64,000 bases of DNA from NCBI RefSeq assembly GCF_946463545.1, contig NZ_OX296583.1, forward strand, positions 1,496,902 to 1,560,901, in the 5' to 3' direction. The notes beneath the pieces are model-generated. The model ran no database searches and was not told the DNA's origin. It saw only the letters and a list, made by a program, of their open reading frames with translations. This stretch comes from Methanothermococcus thermolithotrophicus DSM 2095 (GTDB lineage: Archaea; AGJL01; Methanococci; Methanococcales; Methanococcaceae). The translations under genes and the position numbers were made by a program. Of this stretch, positions 47,137-55,980 are shown piece by piece; within the stretch, counting starts at the first letter, position 1; each line of letters starts with the position of its first letter.

Positions 47137-47451
47137 ATGAGAAAAGCGATTATAATATATGCTACCTTTCCAAACATGGAATCTGCTAAGGATATTGTTA
47201 AGTCACTCTTGGAAAAAAACCTAATTGGATGTGCAAATTTAAGAGAACATAAGGCTATGTATGTTTGGAAGGGTCAGATAGAAGAGGAAGATGAAGTTGG
47301 AGCTATTTTAAAAACAACAGACGACAGGTGGGAAATGGTGAAAGAGTTTATTAATAAGGTGCATCCTTACGAAACCCCTGCAATACTCAAAATCGATGTT
47401 AGCGATGCAAATAAGGGATTTTTAGACTGGATTTTTGATGTAGTTAAATAA
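47137..47451 (+). CDS. cutA: Divalent-cation tolerance protein CutA
   Basis: A 104-residue trimeric CutA1 protein: AIIIYATFPNMESAKDIVKSLLEKNLIGCANLRE and the signature KAMYVWKGQIEEEDEVGAILKTT, HPYETPAILKIDV. Family members are linked to copper and divalent-metal tolerance, though the mechanism is unclear. The start ATG 47137 is preferred over GTG 47128. The next genes are a copper chaperone and CopA, which supports a metal link. Confidence 0.93.
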   Translation: MRKAIIIYATFPNMESAKDIVKSLLEKNLIGCANLREHKAMYVWKGQIEEEDEVGAILKTTDDRWEMVKEFINKVHPYETPAILKIDVSDANKGFLDWIFDVVK

Positions 47452-47515
47452 CATTATTTTTACATCTCTCCCTTATTTTCATACTTATTTAAATTCAAAT
47501 TATTTTTGGGTGAGC

Positions 47516-47641
47516 TCACCTCGTTATACTCGGTGATTGAGTAAAAATCCTTCGGATTTTTACAACTCACCCTCACTTCGTTCAGGTGATTGAACAAAAT
47601 CACGAGTGATTTTTGTAGCTCACCTTCACTCGTTCAGGTGA
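47516..47641. repeat. Tandem hairpin repeats ending in the copper chaperone's ribosome binding site
   Basis: Two units follow one another. The first has the stem GTAAAAATCC (47541-47550) / GGATTTTTAC (47554-47563) with loop TTC. The second has ACAAAATCA (47594-47602) / TGATTTTTGT (47607-47616). Each is preceded by TTGA and followed by A(A/G)CTCACC(C/T)TCAC and CGTTCAGGTGA. The reverse complement of this tail, such as CACCTGAACGAGTGAAGGTG, pairs with itself around tandem G-A. The last GGTGA is the Shine-Dalgarno of the gene at 47646. Confidence 0.75.
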
Positions 47642-47645
47642 TATT

Positions 47646-47861
47646 ATGAAAGAATTGGAACTAAAAATAAGTGGCATGAGCTGTCATATGTGTGTAAATA
47701 CAATAAAGGGATTATTGTCCGAGGTAGATGGAATTATTGATGTGGACATAAACCTGGAAAAAGGAATTGGAGTTATTAAATACGACGAGAACAAAATAAC
47801 CGAAGATGAAATATTAAAAAATGAAGCCTTTGAGCTATATCCTGCAGAGAAGATTAACTAA
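47646..47861 (+). CDS. Copper chaperone (HMA domain, CopZ-like)
   Basis: A 71-residue heavy-metal-associated domain: LKISGMSCHMCVNTIKGLLSEVDGIIDVDINLEKGIGVIKYDENK. The metal motif is MSCHMC, with CxxC at about 14-17. It delivers Cu+ to CopA, encoded 30 bp downstream. The ribosome binding site comes from the adjacent repeat (GGTGATATT). Confidence 0.9.
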   Translation: MKELELKISGMSCHMCVNTIKGLLSEVDGIIDVDINLEKGIGVIKYDENKITEDEILKNEAFELYPAEKIN

Positions 47862-47891
47862 TTTTTTTATAACTACTTTTTAGTGGGGATT

Positions 47892-50099
47892 ATGAACGGG
47901 ATTAAGAAGATTAAAATCAAAATTTCCGGTATGACATGTGCAGTATGTGCCAAAACCATAGAAAAAGCCTTGAACAACATGGATGGAGTTAAGGGAGCTG
48001 CTGTTAATTTAGTTGACCAAAGTGCTGATGTAGATTATGATCCAGAAATAGTTTCTATTGAAGAAATAGGGAGAAAAATCGAAAAACTAGGCTTTGATGT
48101 TGTTGGAGTAGGTGAAGAAGCTGAGTTTAAAGAAGAAGATAAAAAAGAAGAATTAAGAGATAAATTCAATAAAATAGTAGTTGGTGCAGTTTTTTCGATA
48201 GTTCTATTTTTAATGATGTACCTAACTATTCCCTATAAACAATATCTGGCTTTTTTATTATCCATACCGCCGTTGATTTACGTTGCAATGCCTATTTTTG
48301 AGAAAGGATTCAACTCCTTAAAAAATAAATCCTTGAATATGGATGTAATGTATTCTTTAGGTATGGGTATAGCCTATATTTCAGCTTTAATGACCACTGC
48401 AGGATTTCTTCCAAAGGAGTTCATGTTTTACGATACAACAATAATGTTGGCTACCCTTTTAACTTTGGGAAGATATTTGGAGGAAAGAGCCAAAGGAAAA
48501 ACTTCAGAAGCCATTAAAAAACTGATGGATTTAAGGGTAAAAACCGCACGAGTAGTTGTCAATGGGGAAGAAGTTGAAGTTCCTGTTGAAAACGTAAAAA
48601 TCGGTGATTTAATAATTATAAGGCCTGGAGAAAAAATTCCTGTAGATGGTACGGTTTTAGAAGGGGAGAGCTATGTAGATGAATCCATGATTACAGGAGA
48701 GCCGATGCCCAATTTAAAAAAACCAGGTAGCAGTGTTGTAGGGGGAACAATAAACAAAAATGGAGTTTTAAAAATAAAAGCTGAGAAAGTCGGAAAAGAG
48801 ACTTTACTGTCACAAATAATAGAACTTGTCAGAAAAGCCCAATCTTCAAAGCCAGACATACAAAACTTGGCTGATAGGGCAGTTACATACTTCATACCTA
48901 TAGTTTTAACAATAGCCATAATATCAGCCCTATATTGGTATTTTTCAGCTGGATTTATATTTGCAGTTACAACCTTTATTTCAGTTTTAGTAATTGCATG
49001 TCCATGTGCACTGGGATTAGCTACACCTACTGCAGTCACAGTTGGAGTTGGGAGAGGAGCTGAGCTCGGAATACTGATTAAAGAGGGCAAAGTTTTTGAC
49101 ATGTCCGAAAAATTGAAGTACATGATATTTGACAAAACAGGTACTTTAACTAAAGGAGAACCTGAAGTAGATGAAATAATAACAAAAATGGACATTAAAG
49201 ACTTTTTAACCATTGTAGCTTCTATGGAAAATAATTCAGAACATCCATTAGGTAAGGCCATAGTTAAAAAAAGTGAAGAAATGGGAATAACCTTAAAGAA
49301 ACCTGAAAAATTTGAAGTAATAACCGGCAGGGGAATAAGAGGAATTTTAGATGGTAAAGAAGTAATAATTGGAAACAAAGCCTTAATTAAAAGTTTATTG
49401 AAAGATGTTCAGCCTCCTTCAGAGATTGAAAAATACGAGGATGAAATAGATAGATTAGAAGGAGAGGCAAAAACAGTTGTAATTGTGGCAGTTGATGGCA
49501 AAATTGAAGGTTTAATTGCAATATCTGATAAACTAAAGGATAATGCAAAAGAAGTTATTGGAGCTCTGAAAAATCTTGGAATTGAAATTCTGATGGTAAC
49601 TGGAGATAACGAAAAAACCGCCAAAGTAGTTGGTAAAAGGATAGGTATTGATGAAAGTAACATATTTGCTAATGTGCTTCCCAATGAAAAGGCAAAAATT
49701 GTAGAAAAAATTAAAGGTAGTATTGATGGTTTTGTAAGTTTTGTAGGGGATGGAATAAACGATGCTCCTGCACTTTCAACTGCAGATATTGGAATTGCCG
49801 TTGGAAGCGGTACAGATATAGCAATTGAAAGTGGAGAAGTAGTTTTAATGAAGGATGACTTGAGATATACTGTCGGGTTTGTTAAATTGAGTAGAAGAAT
49901 TCTAAAACAGATAAAATTGAACCTGTTCTGGGCTTTTGCATATAACTCAGTTTTAATACCTGTTGCAGCAGGAGCTCTTTATCCATACGGAATTACATTT
50001 AAACCAGAACTTGCAGCATTTGCTATGACTCTGAGCTCGATAAGTATTGTAGGATTGTCTCTATTGTTGAAAAAATACAATCCTTTAAATTTAAAATAA
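47892..50099 (+). CDS. copA: Copper-exporting P1B-type ATPase CopA
   Basis: A 735-residue Cu+ ATPase. One N-terminal HMA domain ([10 protein letters not shown]), membrane motif ACPCALG, phosphorylation site [22 protein letters not shown] with the nucleotide-binding His-Pro, [12 protein letters not shown] and [16 protein letters not shown] are all present. The last spans carry the YN and MxxSS-type residues ([16 protein letters not shown]) that mark Cu+ pumps. The start ATG 47892 follows GTGGGGATT. It forms an operon with the copper chaperone. Confidence 0.95.
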   Translation: MNGIKKIKIKISGMTCAVCAKTIEKALNNMDGVKGAAVNLVDQSADVDYDPEIVSIEEIGRKIEKLGFDVVGVGEEAEFKEEDKKEELRDKFNKIVVGAVFSIVLFLMMYLTIPYKQYLAFLLSIPPLIYVAMPIFEKGFNSLKNKSLNMDVMYSLGMGIAYISALMTTAGFLPKEFMFYDTTIMLATLLTLGRYLEERAKGKTSEAIKKLMDLRVKTARVVVNGEEVEVPVENVKIGDLIIIRPGEKIPVDGTVLEGESYVDESMITGEPMPNLKKPGSSVVGGTINKNGVLKIKAEKVGKETLLSQIIELVRKAQSSKPDIQNLADRAVTYFIPIVLTIAIISALYWYFSAGFIFAVTTFISVLVIACPCALGLATPTAVTVGVGRGAELGILIKEGKVFDMSEKLKYMIFDKTGTLTKGEPEVDEIITKMDIKDFLTIVASMENNSEHPLGKAIVKKSEEMGITLKKPEKFEVITGRGIRGILDGKEVIIGNKALIKSLLKDVQPPSEIEKYEDEIDRLEGEAKTVVIVAVDGKIEGLIAISDKLKDNAKEVIGALKNLGIEILMVTGDNEKTAKVVGKRIGIDESNIFANVLPNEKAKIVEKIKGSIDGFVSFVGDGINDAPALSTADIGIAVGSGTDIAIESGEVVLMKDDLRYTVGFVKLSRRILKQIKLNLFWAFAYNSVLIPVAAGALYPYGITFKPELAAFAMTLSSISIVGLSLLLKKYNPLNLK

Positions 50100-50120
50100 T
50101 CAATATTCTTAATATACTTA

Positions 50121-50342
50121 ATTTATTATATGATCATACTCGTGAATTATTAATAATATTATATGAAAAAATATAAATAATCTAAAAAACTAACTATTGG
50201 TAGATAAATGTAAATGATTAGGATTTACAATATTTATTATATGATCATACTCGTGAATTATTAATAATATTATATGAAAAAATATAAATAATCTAAAAAA
50301 CTAACTATTGGTAGATAAATGTAAATGATTAGGATTTACAAT
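50121..50342. repeat. Perfect tandem duplication, 2 x 111 bp
   Basis: 50121-50231 and 50232-50342 read the same throughout by eye. Each copy begins ATTTATTATATGATCATAC and ends AGGATTTACAAT, and includes a TATA-like AAAAAATATAAATAATC, so the probable promoter of the gene at 50405 is duplicated. No gene is contained in it. Confidence 0.9.
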
Positions 50343-50404
50343 AATAATGTGGTGTAACTTACAGTATTTTACAGCATATTTAATTTTTCAGGATGGTTGA
50401 AAAT

Positions 50405-51016
50405 ATGAAGATTTTAGGCATTAGTGCTAGTCCAAGACTGCAGGGGACTCATTTTGCGATAAATTACGCACTTGATTATTTGAATGATAAAGGGTGTGAA
50501 ATAAAATACCTATCGGTATCAAGAAAAAAGTTGGAATTCTGCATTCACTGTGATTTCTGCATAAGAAAAAAGGAAGGATGTATTCATAAGGATGATATGG
50601 ATGAATTTTATGATGGTTTGATATGGGCAGACGGTGTTATACTGGGAACTCCAGTTTATCAAGGAAATATTTCAGGACAGCTAAAGACTTTAATGGACAG
50701 ATGTAGGGCAATAGTTGCAAAAGACCCTCAGGTTTTAAAAGGTAAATATGGAATGGGTATTGCAATAGGTGGCGATAGGAATGGAGGGCAGGAAGTAGCT
50801 TTAAGGACAATACATGATTTTTACATAATAAACGAAATGATTCCAATTGGCGGAGGCTCCTTTGGGGCAAATCTGGGGGCCACGTTTTGGTCGCGGGACC
50901 TAGGTAAAGATGGGGTAGAAGCAGATGAAGAAGGTCTCAGAGTTTTAAGAAAGACGTTAAATAAATTTTATAATGCCTTAAAGGGTACACAGTCGTTTGA
51001 CGAAAGAAAGTTATAA
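50405..51016 (+). CDS. Iron-sulfur flavoprotein (Isf-type NADPH-dependent FMN reductase family)
   Basis: A 203-residue flavodoxin-like protein. The FMN loop begins ILGISASPRLQGTH, and the compact cluster motif CIHCDFCIRKKEGC (C-x2-C-x2-C-x6-C) is that of Isf, which takes electrons from ferredoxin and can reduce O2 and peroxide. GTPVYQGNISGQLKTLMDRC is the second flavin loop. The start ATG 50405 follows GGTTGAAAAT. The archaeoflavoprotein gene downstream is its probable partner. Confidence 0.85.
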   Translation: MKILGISASPRLQGTHFAINYALDYLNDKGCEIKYLSVSRKKLEFCIHCDFCIRKKEGCIHKDDMDEFYDGLIWADGVILGTPVYQGNISGQLKTLMDRCRAIVAKDPQVLKGKYGMGIAIGGDRNGGQEVALRTIHDFYIINEMIPIGGGSFGANLGATFWSRDLGKDGVEADEEGLRVLRKTLNKFYNALKGTQSFDERKL

Positions 51017-51069
51017 CTTAAATCTTAAATACCCATATATATCATGAATCAAATAAATGTCAAACGACT
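50991..51069. repeat. 11-bp inverted repeat flanking the isf-afpA junction
   Basis: AGTCGTTTGAC (50991-51001) in the last codons of the Isf gene is exactly inverted as GTCAAACGACT (51059-51069), 57 bp apart. The core GTCGTTTGAC also occurs at 4278 and 29394. The function is unknown. Confidence 0.5.
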
Positions 51070-51083
51070 ATAAAGGTGATCGA

Positions 51084-51644
51084 ATGGTAAAAATAGCCTG
51101 GGGAATAACCGGATGCGGGGATAAGATAGAGGAAATTGTAGATTTGATGGTCGAATTAAAAAATAAGTACAATCTTGACGTGGACATATATGCCTCAAAA
51201 AATGCGAAAGTGGTTTTAAAGTGGTACAAACTTTGGGACCTATTAATAGATGAGTTTTACGATATAAGGGAAGAGGTAAATGCAAATGCCCCATTTTTAC
51301 CTGGCAAGCTACAAACTGGAAAATACGATTTATTCCTTGTGGCCCCTACAACTGCAAATACAGTTGCTAAGATTACTCATTGTATAGCTGACACCTTGAT
51401 AACAAATTCTGTTGCTCAAGGGGCAAAGGCTAAAGTGCCCATATATATCTATCCGCCGGATAACAAAATAGGTGAAATTGAAACAATAATTCCTGGGGGA
51501 AGAACTTTAAAGTTATATATCAGGAAGGAAGATGTAGAAAATGTTGATAAACTTCGAAAGATGGATGGCATAACAGTTTTAGATAGCGTAGATGAAATAA
51601 GTAAAGCCATTTTAAAGCATGTGACGGATGATCATAAAAACTAA
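51084..51644 (+). CDS. afpA: Archaeoflavoprotein (AfpA/MJ0208 family)
   Basis: A 186-residue FMN protein of the flavoprotein fold shared with DMRL-synthase-like and Dfp proteins: MVKIAWGITGCGDKIEEIVDLM, DLFLVAPTTANTVAKITHCIADTLITNSV, KVPIYIYPPD. In archaea AfpA is reported to pass electrons to or from Isf, which matches the gene next to it. The start ATG 51084 follows AAAGGTGATCGA; the ATG at 51057 lies within the inverted repeat. Confidence 0.85.
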   Translation: MVKIAWGITGCGDKIEEIVDLMVELKNKYNLDVDIYASKNAKVVLKWYKLWDLLIDEFYDIREEVNANAPFLPGKLQTGKYDLFLVAPTTANTVAKITHCIADTLITNSVAQGAKAKVPIYIYPPDNKIGEIETIIPGGRTLKLYIRKEDVENVDKLRKMDGITVLDSVDEISKAILKHVTDDHKN

Positions 51645-51677
51645 AGCTAGATGAAAACCAAATTACGATTTTCTGCT

Positions 51678-51760
51678 CTCGACAAACTTAAATATTTGAT
51701 TAAGTTTGTGAGTTTAAAATCTCGTAAGAGTAAGAGATTTGTCTCGATCGTAGAGAAAAC
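51678..51760. repeat. Double hairpin upstream of sufC
   Basis: CTC-G-ACAAACTTAA (51678-51691) pairs with TTAAGTTTGT-GAG (51700-51712), a 10-bp stem plus CTC/GAG with one bulged base, the same plan as the rad50 insert. AAATCTC / GAGATTT forms a second stem about 51717-51742. It ends in CTCGATCGTAGAG just before sufC. Confidence 0.5.
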
Positions 51761-51777
51761 CAAGAGATGGTGATTAA

Positions 51778-52524
51778 ATGTTACAAATTGAGGATTTATC
51801 GGTTAAGGTAGGAAATAAGGTAATTTTGAAAGACATACATATGCACATTGAAAGGGGAGAAACTCATGTGCTATTTGGTCCCAACGGTGCAGGTAAATCA
51901 ACCCTTATAAATACAATCCTTGGAAATCCAAAGTACGAGGTTATAAATGGAAGTATAATTTTTAGGGGAAAAGATATAACAGACATGCCAATGCATGAAA
52001 GGGCAAAACTTGGAATTGGAATCTCCTATCAAAGTCCTCCAGCAATTCCAGGAGTTAAATTAAAAACCCTGTTGGAGGTTATTTCAAAAAGGGATTGGGA
52101 AGAAGTAGAAAAGATGGCTGAAACCCTTAAATTTAAAGACTTCCTTGAGAGGGACGTAAATGTTGGGTTTTCTGGTGGTGAAGCAAAGAGGTCAGAAATA
52201 CTCCAAATATTTGCCCAAGATCCTGACTTTATAATGTTTGATGAACCGGATAGTGGGGTTGACGTGGAAAACGTAGAACTATTAGGTAAATTAATAAACG
52301 AACTATTGGATAAAAATAAAAAACTCTGCGATAGAAAAAAATCCGGTCTTATAATTACCCACTTAGGATACATATTAAACTTTATGGATGTTGATAAAGC
52401 ACATATATTATTCGATGGAGTTATCGCATGCTCTGGAAGCCCTAAAGAGATTCTTGATCAAATAATTAAACATGGTTATGAGAGGTGTATTGCATGTTAT
52501 CAAGAGAGAAGCTCTCAACAATAA
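51778..52524 (+). CDS. sufC: Fe-S assembly ATPase SufC
   Basis: A 248-residue ABC ATPase. Walker A is [12 protein letters not shown] near 37, the signature is [12 protein letters not shown] near 140, and Walker B is [16 protein letters not shown] near 163, with the SufC-typical DSGVD. It drives the SufB-like scaffold encoded by the overlapping next gene. GATGGTGATTAA precedes the start. With no SufS, SufE or SufA nearby, this is the minimal SufBC arrangement of anaerobic archaea. Confidence 0.95.
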   Translation: MLQIEDLSVKVGNKVILKDIHMHIERGETHVLFGPNGAGKSTLINTILGNPKYEVINGSIIFRGKDITDMPMHERAKLGIGISYQSPPAIPGVKLKTLLEVISKRDWEEVEKMAETLKFKDFLERDVNVGFSGGEAKRSEILQIFAQDPDFIMFDEPDSGVDVENVELLGKLINELLDKNKKLCDRKKSGLIITHLGYILNFMDVDKAHILFDGVIACSGSPKEILDQIIKHGYERCIACYQERSSQQ

Positions 52525-53717
52525 GAGAAATGGCAGAAAAATACAAAGATGTTCCTGCACCATTAGGGGAGGACATAGATTTAAGCGAATATAGAATAGA
52601 AGATGAGACGATATCTATATCATCATTAGCTGAACTGGATGAGGAATACAAACAGGCACTTTACAATGTAGGTGTTGATGTTGAAGAAAAAGCCACATCT
52701 GGTTCATACCTTCAAATAAACAATGAAGCCGTTTATTCAAAGATGAGCTCTAAAGTAGAGATAATGCCTATATCCGAGGCTTTAAAAAAGTATGATTTGG
52801 ACGAATACTACTGGAATGCAGTTAAAATATCTGACAAATATACTGCAAGAACTGAATTGGAGTTAACGGAAGGTTACTTCATCAGAGCTCCGAAAGGAGT
52901 TAAGGAAACTATGCCTCTTCAAACCTGTCTTTTAATTGGAAGTGAGAATGTCTCCCAGAACGTCCACAACATAATAATAGTTGAAGAAGGTGCAGAGTTA
53001 CACGTAATTACTGGTTGTACAACTTCACCGCATGTTAAATCAGGATTACACATAGGGGTTTCAGAGTTCTATATAAAGAAAGGAGGTAAGTTGACATTTA
53101 CCATGATACACAACTGGGGAGAAAACGTTCATGTAAGGCCAAGGACAGGAATAATTATTGAAGACGGCGGTGTATTCATAAATAATTACGTTACAATGAT
53201 GCCTGTAAAATCAATACAGAGCTACCCAACAGCTTACTGCGTTGGTGAAAATTCAAAAGCCACATTCCAGACCATACTCTATGGTAAAGGTAACTCCAAA
53301 ATGGATATGGGGTCAAGAGTCGTTCTCTCAGGAAAGAACAGTAGTGCCGATATGGTTTCAAGGGTAATTGTTGTTGATAATGCTGAAATAATAGCAAGAG
53401 GACATATTGTGGGAGAAAATGAGGACGTAAAAGGACACCTGGAATGTAAAGGTCTTATTCTCTCAGATGATGCACATCTACATGCAGTTCCAGAGCTGGA
53501 AGCTAAAAAAGCAAATTTGGATTTATCGCATGAAGCTGCAGTAGGAAAGATTGCAGAAGAACAGTTGCAGTATTTAATGTCAAGAGGATTGACAGAGGAC
53601 GAAGCCACTTCATTAATTATAAAAGGTTTCTTAAGTGTGGATATTTCGGGACTACCAGAAAATCTTGCAAAGGCTGTTAAGGAAATGATGGATCTAACAC
53701 TTGAAAATGCACTCTAA
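52494..53717 (+). CDS. sufB: Fe-S assembly scaffold SufB/SufD-like
   Basis: A 407-residue SufBD-family protein with a helical N-terminus and a long beta-helix core ([42 protein letters not shown] ... [23 protein letters not shown]). GCTTSP near 180 is the position of a candidate scaffold cysteine. The start ATG 52494 is preferred because GAGGTGTATTGC precedes it, which overlaps sufC by 31 nt and implies coupling. Together they resemble the ancestral two-gene Suf (SmsCB) system. Confidence 0.93.
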   Translation: MLSREKLSTIREMAEKYKDVPAPLGEDIDLSEYRIEDETISISSLAELDEEYKQALYNVGVDVEEKATSGSYLQINNEAVYSKMSSKVEIMPISEALKKYDLDEYYWNAVKISDKYTARTELELTEGYFIRAPKGVKETMPLQTCLLIGSENVSQNVHNIIIVEEGAELHVITGCTTSPHVKSGLHIGVSEFYIKKGGKLTFTMIHNWGENVHVRPRTGIIIEDGGVFINNYVTMMPVKSIQSYPTAYCVGENSKATFQTILYGKGNSKMDMGSRVVLSGKNSSADMVSRVIVVDNAEIIARGHIVGENEDVKGHLECKGLILSDDAHLHAVPELEAKKANLDLSHEAAVGKIAEEQLQYLMSRGLTEDEATSLIIKGFLSVDISGLPENLAKAVKEMMDLTLENAL

Positions 53718-53852
53718 ACATTAACTTTAACTTTTTAACTATTTTGAATATGAATTATTTTTAATCCACATATAATGTGTTGGATCAGGTTATGCGTACT
53801 ACGCCGGACTATGTTTTAATATCTTAAAATACCTTGAAGATACGGGGAAAAA

Positions 53853-54260
53853 ATGGTAAATGTTGAAAGAATTAGTATATCCTTCTCAAAATTTCTTTTA
53901 AAGGAAATAGACGATGTTGTTAAAAAGAAAGGCTACTCAAGTAGAAGTGAATTAATAAGAGATGCTACAAGAAAGCAAGTATTAGAGAACAACCAATTAA
54001 ATAGGGAAGGAAATATTAGTGGGATTATTATTGTTGTTTATACTCCAACAAAAGAATCACTTGAAAAAATGAGCAGAATATACTTTGAACACAACAGTGT
54101 AGTTAAATCGATAAATCAGTCCTATGTAACCACTTCCTGTGGAAAAAATAAAAAAGTAGAAGTTTTTATTGTTGAAGGAGATGCAGAAGAAATTTCCAAA
54201 TTTTACGATAAAGTTTCAAAGATTGATGGAAAGATTTACGATAAAGTTATAGTATTTTAA
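53853..54260 (+). CDS. NikR-like ribbon-helix-helix regulator lacking the usual nickel histidines
   Basis: A 135-residue NikR-family protein. An N-terminal ribbon-helix-helix (VERISISFSKFLLKEIDDVVKKKGYSSRSELIRDATRK) is followed by an ACT-like regulatory domain. The usual C-terminal site is H-x10-H-x-H-x5-C. Here the first His may be that in IYFEHNS, but the HxH position reads SYV and only a Cys (TTSCGK) is nearby. Nickel sensing is thus uncertain. It converges with the Phn-type transporter genes, 13 bp apart, and may control them. Confidence 0.8.
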   Translation: MVNVERISISFSKFLLKEIDDVVKKKGYSSRSELIRDATRKQVLENNQLNREGNISGIIIVVYTPTKESLEKMSRIYFEHNSVVKSINQSYVTTSCGKNKKVEVFIVEGDAEEISKFYDKVSKIDGKIYDKVIVF

Positions 54261-54273
54261 TTTTTTATTTATT

Positions 54274-55029
54274 TTATTTGTCTATTATTTTTCCTCTGAT
54301 GTATGAGGATAATCTTTCAACACCGAATAGTATTAAGAATATTACCAATAATATTGCGAATACATCCTCATATTTAAATACCCTGAATTTTATGACAAAC
54401 TGAAAACCTAAACCTCCGACTCCAAACATCCCGAGCATAATTACAACTCTAATATTGTGGTCAAGGGCATACAGTATGTAATTTATAAATGAAGGCATGA
54501 TCTGAGGAAGTACACCATACATAAGTTTTTGAGTATATGATGCCCCACATGTCTCAAGGGCTTCCAATGGTTTTGGATCAATTTCTTCAATAGATTCTAC
54601 AAAAAACCTGCCTATCATGCCAGTTGAATGAATAGCTATTGCAAAGATTCCCTGTGCGGCACCCAATCCAACAGCAGGTATTAGTAAAAACGCCCAAACT
54701 ATATCGGGAATCACCCTTGCAATCATAATTATTGTTCTTGATATTGCATATACTGTTTTATGAATGGTCATATTTTTAGACGCCAATATTCCCAATAGTA
54801 TTGAGGATATTATCCCAAAGAATGTTCCAACATAGGCTATTGCAAGTGTTTGAATGGTCGGATCAATTAAGTCAGGTATTGTTGATAAATTTGGAACTCT
54901 TGCCAATTTTGTGATTTTCGGGAGCTCCAAAATATCCTCCACGGTTAAACCAACATACTTTGCACATATTAAAAATAATGCAGTACATAGTATGGCAATA
55001 ATTACACCATTTTTTTTAAATGTCCCCAT
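54274..55029 (-). CDS. phnE: ABC transporter permease, PhnE type
   Basis: A 251-residue permease with six predicted spans. The family EAA-like loop is EALETCGASYTQKLMYGVLPQIMPSFINYILY near 165-195, and IARVIPDIVWAFLLIPAVGLG lies upstream of it, fitting PhnE of phosphonate/phosphite transporters. The start ATG 55029 is chosen because GGTGGTACAA precedes it; it overlaps phnC by 14 nt. It is the last gene of phnD-phnC-phnE. Confidence 0.85.
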   Translation of the reverse strand: MGTFKKNGVIIAILCTALFLICAKYVGLTVEDILELPKITKLARVPNLSTIPDLIDPTIQTLAIAYVGTFFGIISSILLGILASKNMTIHKTVYAISRTIIMIARVIPDIVWAFLLIPAVGLGAAQGIFAIAIHSTGMIGRFFVESIEEIDPKPLEALETCGASYTQKLMYGVLPQIMPSFINYILYALDHNIRVVIMLGMFGVGGLGFQFVIKFRVFKYEDVFAILLVIFLILFGVERLSSYIRGKIIDK

Positions 55030-55792
55030 TTGTACCACCATATATTAACTCAATAGTTTTTTTATCAACATCTTCAGGAGCTCCGTCGAATACTATTTGT
55101 CCATTGGACAGTCCTATGATTCTATCGCAATATTTTCTCGCATAATCCAATTGGTGTAAGTTAATAATTGTTGAAATATTGTCGCTTTTTGAGATATTCA
55201 CGAACAGACCTAAAATCTCTTCCGATGTTTTCGGATCTAAACTTGCCACAGGTTCGTCTGCCAATATTACAATAGGTTCCATCGATAGAACCCTTGCTAT
55301 TCCTACCCTTTGCTGTTGACCTCCTGATAAACTTGAAATTTTTTCATAAATTTTTTCTTCCAACCCTACTTTTTTAATATTATTTATGGCTATTTCAATG
55401 TCTTTTTTTGGGAAATAGCCAATATGTGTCCCAATTTTATACAACAAACCCCTATCGTTTATATGCGATAATCTTCCCATCAATACATTTGTGATTACGT
55501 CAGTTCTTGGAATAAGGTTAAACTGTTGAAATACCATACCCATTTTCTTTCTGATTCCTTTGTCTTTAGGAGTTATTTTTTCGCCATCTACAATAATCTC
55601 CCCGCCATCCGGTGTTTCTAAGCCCATTAAACATCTTAAAAGAGTAGTTTTTCCTGCTCCACTTAATCCCAATATGCCGACAATTTCCCCTCTCTTGATT
55701 TTAAAATTAATTCCCTTTAAAACCTGATTATTTTTAAATGATTTTTTTAAATTTTTAACAATAATCGCAAAATCAGAATTGGAGTCATCCAT
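55016..55792 (-). CDS. phnC: ABC transporter ATPase, PhnC type
   Basis: A 258-residue ABC ATPase: Walker A GLSGAGKTTLLRC near 42, the Q loop VFQQFNLIPRTDV, signature LSGGQQQRVGIARVL near 154 and Walker B VILADEPVASLDPKTSE. The insert GRLSHINDRGLLYKIGTHIGYFPKKD is typical of PhnC. AGGTGAAAAT precedes the start. Substrate class (phosphonate, phosphite or phosphate) is inferred from the family; the substrate-binding gene follows a hairpin repeat upstream. Confidence 0.88.
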   Translation of the reverse strand: MDDSNSDFAIIVKNLKKSFKNNQVLKGINFKIKRGEIVGILGLSGAGKTTLLRCLMGLETPDGGEIIVDGEKITPKDKGIRKKMGMVFQQFNLIPRTDVITNVLMGRLSHINDRGLLYKIGTHIGYFPKKDIEIAINNIKKVGLEEKIYEKISSLSGGQQQRVGIARVLSMEPIVILADEPVASLDPKTSEEILGLFVNISKSDNISTIINLHQLDYARKYCDRIIGLSNGQIVFDGAPEDVDKKTIELIYGGTNGDI

Positions 55793-55834
55793 ATTTTCAC
55801 CTAAAAAAAGTATGATGAATTTATAGTTAAAGAC

Positions 55835-55900
55835 AAAACCTTTTAGAAAAAGGTTTTGATTCCAAAACCTGATACCTACTCAACTTCGTTGAGTAGGTAT
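55835..55900. repeat. Bipartite hairpin repeat with GAA triloop between phnC and phnD
   Basis: AAAACCTTTT (55835-55844) / AAAAGGTTTT (55848-55857), loop AGA, is followed by a perfect 13-bp stem ATACCTACTCAAC (55872-55884) / GTTGAGTAGGTAT (55888-55900), loop TTC (GAA on the minus strand). It matches the element at 983-1042 in plan and in the TTTTGGA-CAAAACC linker on the minus strand. It may reduce transcription from phnD into phnCE. Confidence 0.75.
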
Positions 55901-55980
55901 ATTTTGAAGGATATATTTAAGTTTGTTATGTCGGGCACTATAAACTGTAAAAAAATAAATTAAATGGTGTATTTACAACA

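Noticed and set aside
47516..47641. Short CRISPR array
   Set aside because: Only two units, each built around a self-complementary stem that differs between copies; there are no constant direct repeats with unique spacers and no cas genes.
48671..49378. 235-residue minus-strand open frame inside copA
   Set aside because: Pure antisense of the CopA nucleotide-binding domain; the sense frame is unambiguous.
50121..50342. CRISPR or MITE at the tandem repeat
   Set aside because: Two identical 111-bp units lie end to end with no spacer, no terminal inverted repeats and no coding content; a plain duplication explains it.
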